Assembly (NCBI GenBank): GCA_001970955.1
Contig: MPUH01000192.1
Span: forward strand, 21,132-85,131
Direction of reading: 5' to 3'
Source of the DNA: Stentor coeruleus
Taxonomy: Eukaryota; Ciliophora; Heterotrichea; Heterotrichida; Stentoridae
Length of the DNA: 64,000 nucleotides
Below are positions 31,835-43,500 of this stretch, in pieces. The first letter of the stretch is position 1. Every line of letters starts with the position of its first letter. Below the pieces are notes generated by a model, which had not been told where the DNA came from, did no database searches, and saw only the letters and a list, made by a program, of their open reading frames with translations. Made by a program: the position numbers and the translations under genes.

Positions 31835-32891
31835 ATATAAAAGTTTATCTTCAATATATTAGAGATATTATCATATATTAAATTTTAATACATAAAAAAA
31901 AAATAGATAAAAGGAATAATATAAGTAATAAAAACAAGTTTCTATGCAAAAATTATAGCTTGTATTAAGAATAAATGGGATAAGGTAAATAGCATAATTT
32001 TCCTATATAAACTTTAAATACTTAGATTTTGAAATTAGAATAAAGTTTAATTTTTGAAATGTGCCTGACGAAAATTTTCAATTGCATTTTATGCTTTTAA
32101 CTTATTGAACTGCATCATTTCGTATATAATTTTTAACTCTTAATATTTTTTGATTGATTTTCGAAAAATTGTCATAAACATACAGAAAATATCAAATAAT
32201 TAAAAAACAAACTACAAATTTTTTAATATCGGATTTGCAGCCAAAAGATTAAAATTATAGCATCACTAAATGCTAAAAATAATAGAAACAATGATTTTTC
32301 TTAAGTCAAAATTTTCGCATTAATGCTAAATACCTAATCTTAAAAGCGCCTTCATCACATCTATCTAATAAAATACCATCTTCAACTATAAAACCCTAGT
32401 ACTTCCATACTTATAATATATAAAATAATAATAATAAACAAAAAAAAATGTTCATAAAGCTAAAAAAACTATGGTAAAAACCACTTCAGTCATAACTTTA
32501 AATTTCTTCAACCTTCTCTCAGAACTTCACTTATTAAAAAGCCTTAATTCCATATCCAAAAATCATCTCCCAAGCCCATTATCCAAAAAATCCCTTACCA
32601 AAACACACCATCAAAATATTTTCACATTCACCACAACTAGATGTTAAAAAACCTTTAAATCCCCATCATTAATCTCCTAAGCCACCTATTCTCTATCCTC
32701 ACATATCTTTTATCCCAAAAAAAAAAAATTCAATCCTATATAAAATCTTTAATAAAAAAACTGAGACAATTTTTCTTATAATCTCAATACAATCATTCAA
32801 AAAAAAAACCTTAAAAAGTATTCTAAACATAAAATTCTCTATTAAAACATATCGTGACGATTATTCACCATAAGAATTTTAATCCCATATA
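31835..32891. other. Intergenic spacer, no gene seen
   Basis: AT-rich throughout; the right part is strongly AC-biased (32521-32580 has 17 C and 3 G). Homopolymer A runs near 31894-31904 and 32717-32728. Nothing gene-like in either strand. Confidence 0.6.
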
Positions 32892-33665
32892 ATGTGCAAT
32901 TTAAATATTCTCTGTAAGGTTACTGATGGTAGCTGCAAATGCTGTGTTTCAAAGCCTACAGGAATAGTAAAACCTGTGCCCATTCCACTTATAAACCCTC
33001 AAGAAGGAGTTTTGATAATGTCTTTGTTCAAAATAATAACCCAGCAGAATGAAATGATTAAGAAGATAAGTGAAGATGCTAGACTGACTGCAGAAAAAAT
33101 CAATACCCTAAGCCAAAATTTAGGCTTAAAACAATGTAAAACTGTTGAATGTGCTTCAGAGGAAGTGACAAATTCTGAGAAACTTTTGAAAATACTTTGT
33201 GGAGAGGGGGCTCTTCATGATTATAGTCTAGAACTTGCTAATGAGTTACCAAAACCTGCTTTTAAAGAAAAAGCTTTTTCTATGATCTTACAGATTGTTG
33301 ATAACAAAGGACAAAAGGTCGTTTTGCCTAATGTTGTTGGGTTTACAATAATGCTTTTTACTACTGAAAGTCCACCAAAACTCATGAAAATTAACACTTC
33401 GGGTGATAAGATCATGAGAGGGACTTCTGAAGCTGATGGTAATAGTACAGTGCTTTTTAGAAAAATTGTTATTAAAGAAGTTACGTCACATTTTAGGAAT
33501 GGGTGTTTCTTTTTAGTTGTGGCTCCTAAGGATTGCAATAGTATTAAACCTTTGATTGTGCCAAATTTTGTCATTAAAGCGAGGAAGTTGATGAGTGATG
33601 GCAGTTTGAAGAAAAAAATCAAGATAAATGAAGAAATTGTTTCACCTGAAGAAATATCTAACTAA
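32892..33665 (+). CDS. Hypothetical protein with predicted beta-sandwich domain
   Basis: 257 residues, single exon. The first 20 residues carry six Cys (MCNLNILCKVTDGSCKCCVS). A short coiled coil (about 45-75) follows, then a beta-rich domain from about 128 (FSMILQIVDNKGQKVVLPN, FTIMLFTTESPPKLMKINTS, KEVTSHFRNGCFFLVVAP, IKPLIVPNFVIKARK). The strand pattern with a lineage-wide KEVTSHFRNG-like core suggests a domain conserved in related ciliates, but I cannot name it and assign no function. The reading frame, codon use and flanking composition support a real gene. Confidence 0.65.
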   Translation: MCNLNILCKVTDGSCKCCVSKPTGIVKPVPIPLINPQEGVLIMSLFKIITQQNEMIKKISEDARLTAEKINTLSQNLGLKQCKTVECASEEVTNSEKLLKILCGEGALHDYSLELANELPKPAFKEKAFSMILQIVDNKGQKVVLPNVVGFTIMLFTTESPPKLMKINTSGDKIMRGTSEADGNSTVLFRKIVIKEVTSHFRNGCFFLVVAPKDCNSIKPLIVPNFVIKARKLMSDGSLKKKIKINEEIVSPEEISN

Positions 33666-34112
33666 TAGTATTATTTTATTAGTTTTGTAGTGGGTTAAGG
33701 TTTTTAAGATGTGGTTTTTAGGTTTTTTATAGTGAAGTTATTAGGTTTTTGGGTTGGTTTTTATAAAATTGAGGTTTGATTGGATTTAGTGAAAAGGATA
33801 TGCTTTTATTGGATATTGGGTTTTTAATAGAAGATTTGTATGAGATTTCTATTAGGAAAATAAATTGTGTGATCTATTCTTTTATTAATTTTATATGAGA
33901 TTTATATGTTAATTTCACTGTATTAGTTTTAGATGATTATTATATTAATATAAGTATATACATTATTCATGTTTATTGTTTATAGTATTTTCAAGTTTTT
34001 AATAGATTTTAATCAAAAATTATCCCTTTAATATCAAATATTATCATAAAAAACTTAACTAAAATCAATAAAAAAACTCTCAATTCCACATCCAAACTCC
34101 ATTATTAAAAGA
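33666..34112. other. Tail-to-tail spacer with composition switch
   Basis: 33721-33780 has 16 G and 0 C; the right end (34020-34110) is AC-rich. No gene seen. Confidence 0.65.
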
Positions 34113-35222
34113 TTATGTATATTCATTAGTCAAATAAGCAGGAGCTTCATCAAAATCCTCAGAATTATCTTCAGAATCCTCAGATTCACTATCCTCCAGA
34201 TTTAAATAATATCTTTCCTTATAAAAAAACTCTGCTGCCTTAATAATCTTCCTTTCCATTTCTAATGAAAAATCATTTCCACCAACATCAATATGCTAAT
34301 TAACCATTACTTGTAATAATCTTTTAGTCTTCAGCAATTCTACAATACACTCAGCACATTCATCATCATCAATTTCATTATAAGCAATCATAAACTGAGA
34401 TATATTAGGATTTGATCCAATCAAAGCTTTAAGTACACATTTAGCCCCATTATTGCCTAAAAAGCAATCATTTAAATCAATTTTGCTTAAAAATTCTAAT
34501 TTTTCAATCAGTTGTTTTATTGATATATACGCTGTATCTTCATTTGCATAACTATCACGTAAATCAAGAATTTGTAATTGAGGGTTTTTTATAAGACTTC
34601 GACATAAGACGATTATCCCATCTTTTCCTAGATGATTTTCAGAAAGACTTACTTGACGAAGACTCCCCATGTTTGAAAAAGCTTCAGATAACTCTAAGAT
34701 TCCCTGATCTTCAAAGGAATTTCTTTCAGCACAAAACACATAAAGTTCAAGTTCTGAATTCCTAAAAGCTTCTGCGAGCTTCATTGCCCCTTCAACTCCA
34801 AGATGATTATCATTAAGTTTAATGACTTTCAAACATTCAGAGTGAAAAAGAAAACTTAAAATATCGATAGTATATTCAGTCAAATTGTTTTTTGATAAAT
34901 CAACTTCATAAAGATTGTGCAGGCACATTAAAGTTGTATTAAGAATTTCCCAATATTCTGAATTATCTTCTTGCTCATGGATCACATCACTAAAATTAGC
35001 TATTGTGATATTTTGGCATTCTTGTATTGTTTCAGCTAGTCTTGAAAGAGCTTCAACATCGTAATTGTGACTACCTATTGAGATCTCATTTATGTTCTGA
35101 GTATTTTCTTCAAGATCTTTAAGAACATTATTTATGCTTCTCATGTCAAACTCCTGTCCATGAGGAAGGATTTCAAAAAAACGAGGGATTTCAACTTGCT
35201 CTTTAGAGAAAAGCTTACCCAT
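34113..35222 (-). CDS. Leucine-rich-repeat protein, RanGAP/ribonuclease-inhibitor type, acidic tail
   Basis: Exons complement(join(34113..34295, 34311..35222)) around a 15-nt phase-0 intron (GTAATGGTTAATTAG) give 364 residues. LRRs of the RI type (about 28 residues each) run from about 55 to 320, for example LYEVDLSKNNLTEYTIDILS, LRQVSLSENHLGKDGIIVLC and LSKIDLNDCFLGNNGAKCVL. The last repeat crosses the intron (LLQ-HIDVGGNDFS), which confirms the splice. The tail is acidic (NLEDSESEDSEDNSEDFDEA), as in RanGAP1. RanGAP is a reasonable guess but the catalytic Arg of RanGAP was not located, so I leave it as RI-type LRR protein. Confidence 0.8.
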
Positions 35223-36422
35223 TTATTATAATTTCAATACATTTTTAGTTTTTTTATAAGATATGTGAAACTATTTTAACCTTTTTATTAGATTTGATAG
35301 GCAAAAAAACTGTGGAATTTTTTATATTGGTATTTATATTTTTTTTTATTATGAAATTGTGTTTTGGTATCGAATTTTAAAAACTCAGATTAAAGCAAAT
35401 GAGTTTTAATTATTTGTGTTTGATAGAAAGATTTAAAATTTTATTTATTGTATGTCATACAGGTAGGTAGGCAATTTTAATGGTAAATGCTTATTGAATA
35501 AGCTATTATAAAATAGATGATATTGATATGGTAAATAAAAGAAAGATAGTATAAAATTTTGAAGAATACATAACTATAGCTTTATCTATGCTATGATTAA
35601 ACTGATATTTTGGGTACAATTTTAATCACATTAAAAGAATCCTCTTCAAACAAAAATATATTAAATTCCAAACAAATATTAATTTTCCAGCATACAAAAA
35701 ATTTTAAATTTCAAGTCTTATAATCTTTAGTTAAATGTATGTTAAATAACATTGCCACTTCCCATTTTGATTGATTTAACAAATATGCTAAAACTCTTTT
35801 CCCGCCTTAGAAATTATAATTACTTGCAAAAAGCGTTTTCCTATCTTATCTTCATTAATTTCCTAACCAATACAATCATATCTAAATCACATACATTAAT
35901 CAATAAAACTCATAATTATCTAATAAAAAAAATCTAATAAAAAATCTTAAAATCCTTTTCATCATATTTGATTCTCTAACAACACAATATTTCCTTTATC
36001 AAATCCCAAAAACTCAAATTAACTCTATTTCTAAAGCAATTCCAATATCAATCCACCTCAAATATTATTAACCAATATAATTCTATATATATTTTTTAAA
36101 TCATATCCTATACATAAATTCGCTTATTATAATTTTCATAAATCTTCTTCTATCTTTTATACACTTCTCCTATCTTTTAAATCTTATTTCTACAAACTTT
36201 TATCCTTTTCTTCTTTTAATAGAATAATAAGTAATTACAATTTCTATCAATCAAATGTTCTCTATATAATTATATTTTTTACATATCTTTATAATAGTAT
36301 AAAGCTTTTGGGTTAAGATTAAAAATATCCATATCTGGTAAGATATCTTAAATAGCCAATAAGATTCATTTTCTTGACTATTTTTTACAATATAAATATT
36401 ATCAAGAAAATTAAGTTTTATA
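35223..36422. promoter_or_regulatory. Long divergent spacer and putative H2B promoter
   Basis: GT-rich left, AC-rich right, switch near 35600. Close to the H2B start are CCAAT (36356-36360, 62 bp before the ATG) and a perfect 12-bp palindrome TAAGATATCTTA (36339-36350). CCAAT boxes are common in histone promoters elsewhere; use here is inferred. The open frame at 35752..35937 is low complexity and rejected. Confidence 0.35.
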
Positions 36423-36773
36423 ATGGTTAAAGCATCAAAGAAAGAGGATAAGAAAACAGCCCCAGCTAAACAAGTGGAAAAGAAGAAGTCTAAGAAAAGA
36501 TCAGAAACTTTCTCTCTCTATATTTACAGAGTTCTTAAACAAGTCCACCCTGATATTGGTATTTCAAAGAGATCTATGAGTATTATGAACTCATTTATTA
36601 ACGATATTTTTGAAAAGAGTTGCCTTGAATCTAGCAAGCTTGTGAGATATGGAAAAAAAAGAACCCTATCTAGCAGAGAGGTGCAAACCAGTGTTAGACT
36701 CATTCTCCCTGGAGAATTAGCTAAGCATGCAGTAAGTGAAGGAACTAAGGCAGTAACTAAGTTTGCAAGTTAA
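36423..36773 (+). CDS. Histone H2B
   Basis: 116 residues with a Lys-rich N-tail followed by the H2B fold: [40 protein letters not shown] and [20 protein letters not shown], ending [14 protein letters not shown]. Length and landmarks match canonical H2B (about 115-125). It packages macronuclear DNA with H2A, H3 and H4. No intron; no obvious animal-type histone stem-loop follows the stop. No other histone gene is in the window, so it is not part of a visible cluster. Confidence 0.98.
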   Translation: MVKASKKEDKKTAPAKQVEKKKSKKRSETFSLYIYRVLKQVHPDIGISKRSMSIMNSFINDIFEKSCLESSKLVRYGKKRTLSSREVQTSVRLILPGELAKHAVSEGTKAVTKFAS

Positions 36774-36988
36774 TTAAAAAAATTCACTAAAATTAATTGC
36801 ATTTTTATTAAAATTTCAATAAACTCTTATCTTTATCATAATTTATCCATCATTAGTTGCTGGAAACTTGATATTCAAGCTATTACATCATAAATATAAT
36901 GCTTATTTATATACTTAATATAATCATTAGTTTAAAATAAAATGTATATATGAATACAATTCAATCAAATTCTCCTAATAATTTTTAT

Positions 36989-38239
36989 CTAAAATAATAC
37001 TAAAGCTTCATTAAATTTCAATCTTGATTGCATATTATTTTCCAAAGAACGTAAAAGAATTTCTTTCAACTTATCATTTTCCTTTACAAGAGAATTAACT
37101 ATTTTATTTAGTGATTCAGTAAAGTTTAATCCATTCCATTTATCAGCATTTTGATCTGTTAATAAATTCAAAATACATGCAGCTAAAGACCAAGCATCCG
37201 AAACATTGTAACTAAATTCATTTTCATTGATACTATATTTTTTACAATATTCCTGTTTATATGCTATTTCTGGAGCTAAATAGCGTTTATTTTTCCTGTC
37301 AAATTCTGAATTTACTAAAATCCCCTCAGTTACACCATAAGCAAGTTTAAATTGTATACATTCGCCGTTAAATAAAAAAACTTTGTCTACATTTGAAGTT
37401 TGATCATTATTATAGATTAGAATATTATTTGGGCGAATACAATTATGAAATAATCCGAATTCTCTATAACTGTTAAGTTCAATAGCAAGTTGATGATAAT
37501 AATCAAAAGCGAATATTTGTCTTTCTTTCATTCTTTCATCTTTTACTTTTTTCGAAAGGACATTAAAAGATGATATGCATTGCTTCAATGTTTCCTTATG
37601 CCGATCAAAGAAAGTTAGTCGGTATGATACATCTTGTATAATAATATTTGTTATAATCCCATAAAACTTTGGATATCCTTTCTGCATATAATAAATAATT
37701 TCTCTTGCTGCTGGTTTTTGATCTGAAGCTCTTATCGTCGCTGATGCTGGAATTGTCCCAGACTGAAAATCTATTTCAACCCTCACTACTCCATTGTCTA
37801 TTTTAAGTTCTTCTAAATATCTGACTTGATTAATATTTTCTACTAGAGGTAATTGATAAAATCTTCTTATATCTAAATAATTAGAGAATTCTTCAGTGTA
37901 TTTGCTTGGATGGTTTGGCCAATTCATAGGAAGTTGTGATATTTTTTCTAAGTCGTTATGATTTGCTAGAAGGATATCACTAAAAACTGCATTTTCTATA
38001 TAATCAGCGATATCTCTATCTTTATCTGCATATCTATCTGGTGAGTGAGAAAATAAAAACCCTAGATGTGCTTTAGCTTGAAAAGAAATTCTGCTACTAT
38101 CTGCAGACTTTAAAAAGCAGGATAATTTAACTCTAACATCATTTATGGCGATAGATGAGGTATAGAAAGCTTCAACTTCTTGAAAAGTAATTTCGATATT
38201 GGAGAGGACGCTTAATAAAGTCTCTGGTGTGGCAGCCAT
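36989..38239 (-). CDS. Pseudokinase-like protein, family member A
   Basis: 416 residues. An N-terminal helical region (about 1-125, with SFQAKAHLGFLFS at 52-64) precedes a kinase-like fold. Motif positions: SATIR (Arg170 where the ATP-anchoring Lys would be), FHNCIRPNNILIYNN (HRD is HNC, 265-267), VFLFNGEC (DFG is FNG, 290-292), APE at 322-324 and SDAWSLAACILNLLTDQ. Loss of Lys, both Asp residues and the Gly loop implies no catalysis; a scaffolding role is inferred. It is about 39 percent identical by eye to its neighbour at 38997..40232, and a fragment of a third copy lies at 15903..16060. Confidence 0.85.
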   Translation of the reverse strand: MAATPETLLSVLSNIEITFQEVEAFYTSSIAINDVRVKLSCFLKSADSSRISFQAKAHLGFLFSHSPDRYADKDRDIADYIENAVFSDILLANHNDLEKISQLPMNWPNHPSKYTEEFSNYLDIRRFYQLPLVENINQVRYLEELKIDNGVVRVEIDFQSGTIPASATIRASDQKPAAREIIYYMQKGYPKFYGIITNIIIQDVSYRLTFFDRHKETLKQCISSFNVLSKKVKDERMKERQIFAFDYYHQLAIELNSYREFGLFHNCIRPNNILIYNNDQTSNVDKVFLFNGECIQFKLAYGVTEGILVNSEFDRKNKRYLAPEIAYKQEYCKKYSINENEFSYNVSDAWSLAACILNLLTDQNADKWNGLNFTESLNKIVNSLVKENDKLKEILLRSLENNMQSRLKFNEALVLF

Positions 38240-38996
38240 TAATTATATATACTAAATTATAGTTTAAATTTATAACAGTGTAAAATATTGAATAAAAGTG
38301 TTGAATTTACCTTGGATTATATGTTTGAATGATGAAATAGGCACTTGGGATAAAAGGGTTATACCATATTTATACTAAAACACGTAGGAAATTATAAGGA
38401 GAAGTGAAAAGCAATATAATAAGGTCTACAATTATTGTTATTGTTATAAAGTGATTATATTTTGGAATATTGTTAATAAAGCGTATAGTTTAAAGAATGT
38501 AATGATATCCTGATTTATTTTTTCTCTTATTTGGTGTAGTAGGTATGGAAATTCTATGAGTTAATCAAAGTTTTTAAGTATTTCAAGTTAAGTTTCATGT
38601 TTGAGAATTATATTAGTTTGTTATAGTATTTGTATATGTTCAGGTATGTGATTTATCCATGATTCTTATAAGATTCAAGGCTGTGCAGATTTTTTTTGAC
38701 TTAAACATAAACAAATTTGAGCTTTTAATAAAATTATTTTTCCAAGAAGCTTCTTTTGAATCTATTTAGTCATCTGCCCTATGCTAAATAATTATAATTC
38801 TCCTAAATTTCAATATATCTTTAAATCGCCTATCTTATATAGTAATGAAAATAGTTCAACACCATTTATAGTCAAAGCTTAAAAATTATATTTAATGCAT
38901 TTGCATATTATTATACCTTAGCATAATCCTTTACTACAATCTTTTCTAAAAAATAAATACACAATATAAAATAATAGCTTTCAAACTAATTACTTC
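38240..38996. other. Intergenic spacer between the two paralogues
   Basis: GT-rich then AC-rich, switch near 38700. No gene or relic seen. Confidence 0.6.
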
Positions 38997-40232
38997 TCAG
39001 TAATAATTATAATAATCCTCATCACCTCTAAATCTTTGTCGACTATCATGTTTCAAAGGTATTAAAAGAGCCTGATTCAATTCACTATTATTCGCTGTAC
39101 TAGTATTAATAATCTTAACAAGTGTTTTCGAAAAGTTTATATCATTCCATTTATCAATATTTTGATTTGTTATCATATTTAAAATACATGCAGCTGAAGA
39201 CCAAACATCTGAAGCATAATTTCTTAAATTTTGAGGGTCGATATTATAAAATTGGCAATATGTTTCATGATTAACAATTTCTGGTGCTACATAGTATTTA
39301 TTACTTTTATCATAATCCAAGCTTAGATCAATAGGACTTATTGATTCTTCAGTAATTATAAATTCATCGCAGTCTCCATTGAATAAAAAAATACAGTTTT
39401 CTCTTAAGGTTTCATTGCTGTTGTAAACTAAAATATTACTTGGGAAAACATTTTTATGAAGAAGTTGATTGCTTCGGTAGTTGTTGAGCTCTGTATGAAG
39501 TTCTCTATAAAATTTTAAAGCGAGGGCTAGTCTTTGTGTCAATTCATCTTTGGTTTTTTTTTCGAATTTCATATAAAATGATATATTTTGCTTTAAGGTT
39601 TCGGCATGCTGATCAAAAAAAGTGAGACGGCATATTTTGTTTTCGATTGGAATGTTTGTCAAGATCCCATAAAACTTTGGATAAGTTTTATTCATATACA
39701 TTTGAATTTCTTGAGCTATTGGTTTATTTTGAGTAACTTTAATCACAGCTGATGCTTGTATTGTCACATTTTTAAAAGTTAGACTAACTTTTACTACCCC
39801 ATTATTTATCTTAGGGTCTTCTAAATATGTGACTTGGTTAATACTTTCTACCAACGGCAAACGTCTATTTTGTCTTAAAGTTAAAAAATGATTGAATTTG
39901 TTTATATAGTCACTTTGAGAATCTTTCGACCAAGCATCAGGAATTTCAGCCACATTACGAAGTTCATTATCTTTTGCTAATAAAATATCCTTAAGTACTA
40001 AATTTTCAAAATACTTAGCAAGTTTTTCATCATCTGAACTAGAAAATATAAAACCAAGATGAGCTTTAGCTTGAAAAGAAATTTCATCGCTTATTTCACT
40101 TTCAAGAAAAGCACAAAATTGGCTTCTAGCATCTGGGTTATCGCAAATGATACTATAAAAATCTATAGCTTCTTCGTAAAAAAAATTATAATCATTCAAT
40201 TGGCTGAAATCAATATTCGCTTCTGTTGCCAT
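38997..40232 (-). CDS. Pseudokinase-like protein, family member B
   Basis: 411 residues, colinear with the protein at 36989..38239 throughout. Same N-terminal helical module (ISFQAKAHLGFIFS at 51-64). In the kinase-like part: SAVIK keeps the Lys (Lys165) and AQEI a possible C-helix Glu, but the catalytic loop is LLHKNVFPSNILVYNSN (HKN, 259-261) and the DFG position is FLFNGDC (FNG, 284-286). APE is kept in KYYVAPEIV. So ATP binding is conceivable, phosphotransfer unlikely. The pair arose by duplication: same strand, 757 bp apart. Confidence 0.85.
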   Translation of the reverse strand: MATEANIDFSQLNDYNFFYEEAIDFYSIICDNPDARSQFCAFLESEISDEISFQAKAHLGFIFSSSDDEKLAKYFENLVLKDILLAKDNELRNVAEIPDAWSKDSQSDYINKFNHFLTLRQNRRLPLVESINQVTYLEDPKINNGVVKVSLTFKNVTIQASAVIKVTQNKPIAQEIQMYMNKTYPKFYGILTNIPIENKICRLTFFDQHAETLKQNISFYMKFEKKTKDELTQRLALALKFYRELHTELNNYRSNQLLHKNVFPSNILVYNSNETLRENCIFLFNGDCDEFIITEESISPIDLSLDYDKSNKYYVAPEIVNHETYCQFYNIDPQNLRNYASDVWSSAACILNMITNQNIDKWNDINFSKTLVKIINTSTANNSELNQALLIPLKHDSRQRFRGDEDYYNYY

Positions 40233-40515
40233 TATATATTTTAGTAATTGAAATATGCTAAATAATTGGCTAAATAAGAGAAAAAATATTCATGATTTGG
40301 TAGAAATTTTTATTCTAATGCAAGGATAATTGTATTATAAAAACTACAAATATTTAATACAATTTTTATCTGTTTTTTATATTCAAAGTATACTTTATTT
40401 AACCTTTATATATACAAACTACCATCTACCCTTTTTGCTAAAATATTATAAAAAAACCTATCCTATATCATATAATTCCCAATTTCACATTCTACAAATC
40501 TAAAATTATTCTAAA

Positions 40516-43500
40516 TTATTGAGCTAAACTAATCCCTCCATAACTTTCTTCTTGCCTAACTTTCTGCATCCTATTATCTTTTCCACTCATTCTTGTAGCC
40601 AAAGAAAGTATTCCTTGAAAAGCAAATACTTCAATTGCATAAAACACAATAAACGTATAAAGGCACCTTTCCTTAAACCTTACTGTTGTATACTTGTTAA
40701 TAACCCAGCATGTAATAATCGAAGCACCTGAAGCAAAAAAACACACAACAATCGCAACAATCCTCCAACCCTTACTTTCAAAAGCTGTAATCCTAACATA
40801 ACTTAAAGGTAAATTTACAAACTGCAACAAACAAAACGCAATAAATCCTGATAACAAAGCAAAATGTCCATGTGACTCTTGAGCTTCAGTAAGATTGAAT
40901 AAATATTCCATAACCCCAATAAGGGATAATATCATTAAAGCTACTGTAGAAAGTTGAAATATAGTAAACGCTCTTAATAATGGTCTCTGTCTAACAAAAA
41001 GACTTATAATTGTATACACTAATATATACTTATGTGGTGTGAGAACTTCATCACTATTCTTATCTCTAAGCCATAAAGCACATATTAAAGGTAATCCTAT
41101 ACTTAAAATAGTCCCAATTGTTACAAAAACCTGGTTTCCTGTACCGATTGTCCCAATTTTTATAAGCTTAAACTGCGAACCTTTTGATAATAAAACTTTT
41201 ATTGAACCTGCGTTTATTTCAACAATTTGACAATCATTTTCTGTATGTTCAGAATTATCGTCAAAACTTTTACATTTGTAAATATCTAATTGAGTTATAG
41301 ACTCATGATAGATTTTTAATGAGATAAATAGTAAATCTGATATATCTACTGGGATTAAAGGGATGTTTTTTATTACACATGAATCGTATGAACCTGATAC
41401 ATAAATACTAATATGGAATATTATATCATCTTTGATATATTTAAAAAAGTGGATGTCAACTATTGATGAAGGGTGAATGTAGTTACCATAGAAGATTGTA
41501 AGCTCGAAATTATTGTTTGCTGTAGAAAAGAAATTATAAGTTAAGGTTTTTGGGAATAAATTGTAGTTAAGAGGCTTTGTACGATGATAAAAAAGGGTCA
41601 TTAGGCTTTCGTATAAGTATTCTTCATCAGGAAGAGCATTATGAGCACTAATGATACTTAAGGTTTTTAAAGATTCAATAAGATCTTCTGTAGGATATTC
41701 AGAAACAATTTTGCTAAAAGTATTGATTAAATTATCCATTTGAGTTGAAGTAATTGGGTAAGGATATGATTTAACTATATCCATAGTTAGACTTATGATA
41801 TTAGACAGATCTTTTTTTGTTAATAAATCAGCTTTTGATGTTATACTTAATAAACAAGTTAAAAACACTCCAAAAGTAGCTTCATCTGAGGTTTCATTTG
41901 CAAAGAAATTTATAAAAAGTTTAACCAGTTCTTTTAATTGCCTTTTATCAGCATTTTGAGCATAATAAATTATAGTATCAGGTATATCATCATAATCATC
42001 ATATTTAATCTCATCATCTTTTTTTTCTTCAACCATTCTTATAAACTCAGAATTCGAAGCATAATATAAATTGCATCCATAATCATCACAAACATTAAGT
42101 AAAAATAAAGTTACGTTTTCTTGTTTAAAAATAGTAATTTTATCTTTATATATTTTCTTAGTTTTCCAAAACACTATTTGATTTGTATCTGAAAGCCCAT
42201 ATTGATAAGTTATTTCACCATTAACAGAAAAACAGTTTCTAGTAATAATCTGCCATTTGTTACCTGAATTTTCTTTATGGAATGTATCGCATTTAGGAAG
42301 TTCATTTCTTTTTATATCAATAGAAGTTGTTATTGAAGATGCTAAACCTCCTGTCATATTAAATGTTATAGTATGAGTAATACCAGGGATTAAATCTGTA
42401 GGGTCAAATTTTAAAAAGGAATCAAATAAAGATATAGACTTATTTCCTAAGAGTTCTGGAGATATCGACCATTCAAAACTAGGAAAATTCGGAATAATTA
42501 AATCAGGGATCAGTATAATAGGTGAAGAATTATCTATGATACTTGATGGATATTCTAAATGAACAGCCCCTTTAGCTTTAGCATCTACTTTGATATCTAA
42601 AATTGATGTTATGTTACCTGATAGACTTGAAGCTGTACAAGTTATTTGATAATGGGCTTTATCTTTAAGATAGTATCTTTTTATAATTAAAGAAGGATTT
42701 GACGCATTTTGAATAAGAAAGTTTCCATATGAGTCTAAGCATGGAGATGAATTTTCAATACATACCCAGTTTATGTTTACAGAATATAATAGATCATTTG
42801 GATCATAAGCTGTAGCAGTAACTGAGAAATCTTCATCAATACCAATTGTCCCCCCTGATCGGCTTAGTTTTAAAGATAGATTTTCTGATATGACTTGTAT
42901 AGATATAATGTTTTTCCCATCAAGTGATTGATCATTGTTTAAAGATGCTGTAACTTCAAAATTATAAGTTTGTCCTTGTTTTAGAGTATATTTTGGGATT
43001 ACCAAAGAATTTTCTGTAGGGCTGTTTTGGAGGATGGTTGAGAAGTTTAAAGGGTAATCTGAAATGTATTTCCAGGTATAGATAATAGTCCCTTGTGTTT
43101 TACATGTATTAGACGCAATGGCATATATATTAAAATTTTCATTAGCTTTTATCTTAACATTATTCCCAACATTAAATGAAACTGTTAGAAATTGGGTATT
43201 AGTCACATTCATTAAAATCCATTGCATTGCTGAATTAAAAAATGCTTTACTAGTTACTATCAAAGAAACATTATATATTCCTTCTATTAATTGATTATTC
43301 CCTATAATCACATCTGCATTATTGTTAATAGGTTCTTCAATTAATAATGCATTAGTATAAATTTCTTTAATAGACCAATCATAATCATAATCAAGATTTT
43401 TGAATTTGGTTGAAATAATAATACCATCAACTAAGCAAGGTATTGATATTATATTAGGGATTATTATTTGAACTTGAGGCTGGGGAAAAGGATTTTTCAT

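Noticed and set aside
32341-32400. Telomere-like CCCTA repeats
   Set aside because: Only isolated ACCCTA occurrences, never in tandem.
35752-35937. Plus-strand open frame of 61 codons upstream of H2B
   Set aside because: AC-biased spacer DNA; no motif, no plausible start context.
36774-36988. Histone 3' stem-loop after H2B
   Set aside because: No inverted repeat of the animal type follows the stop codon.
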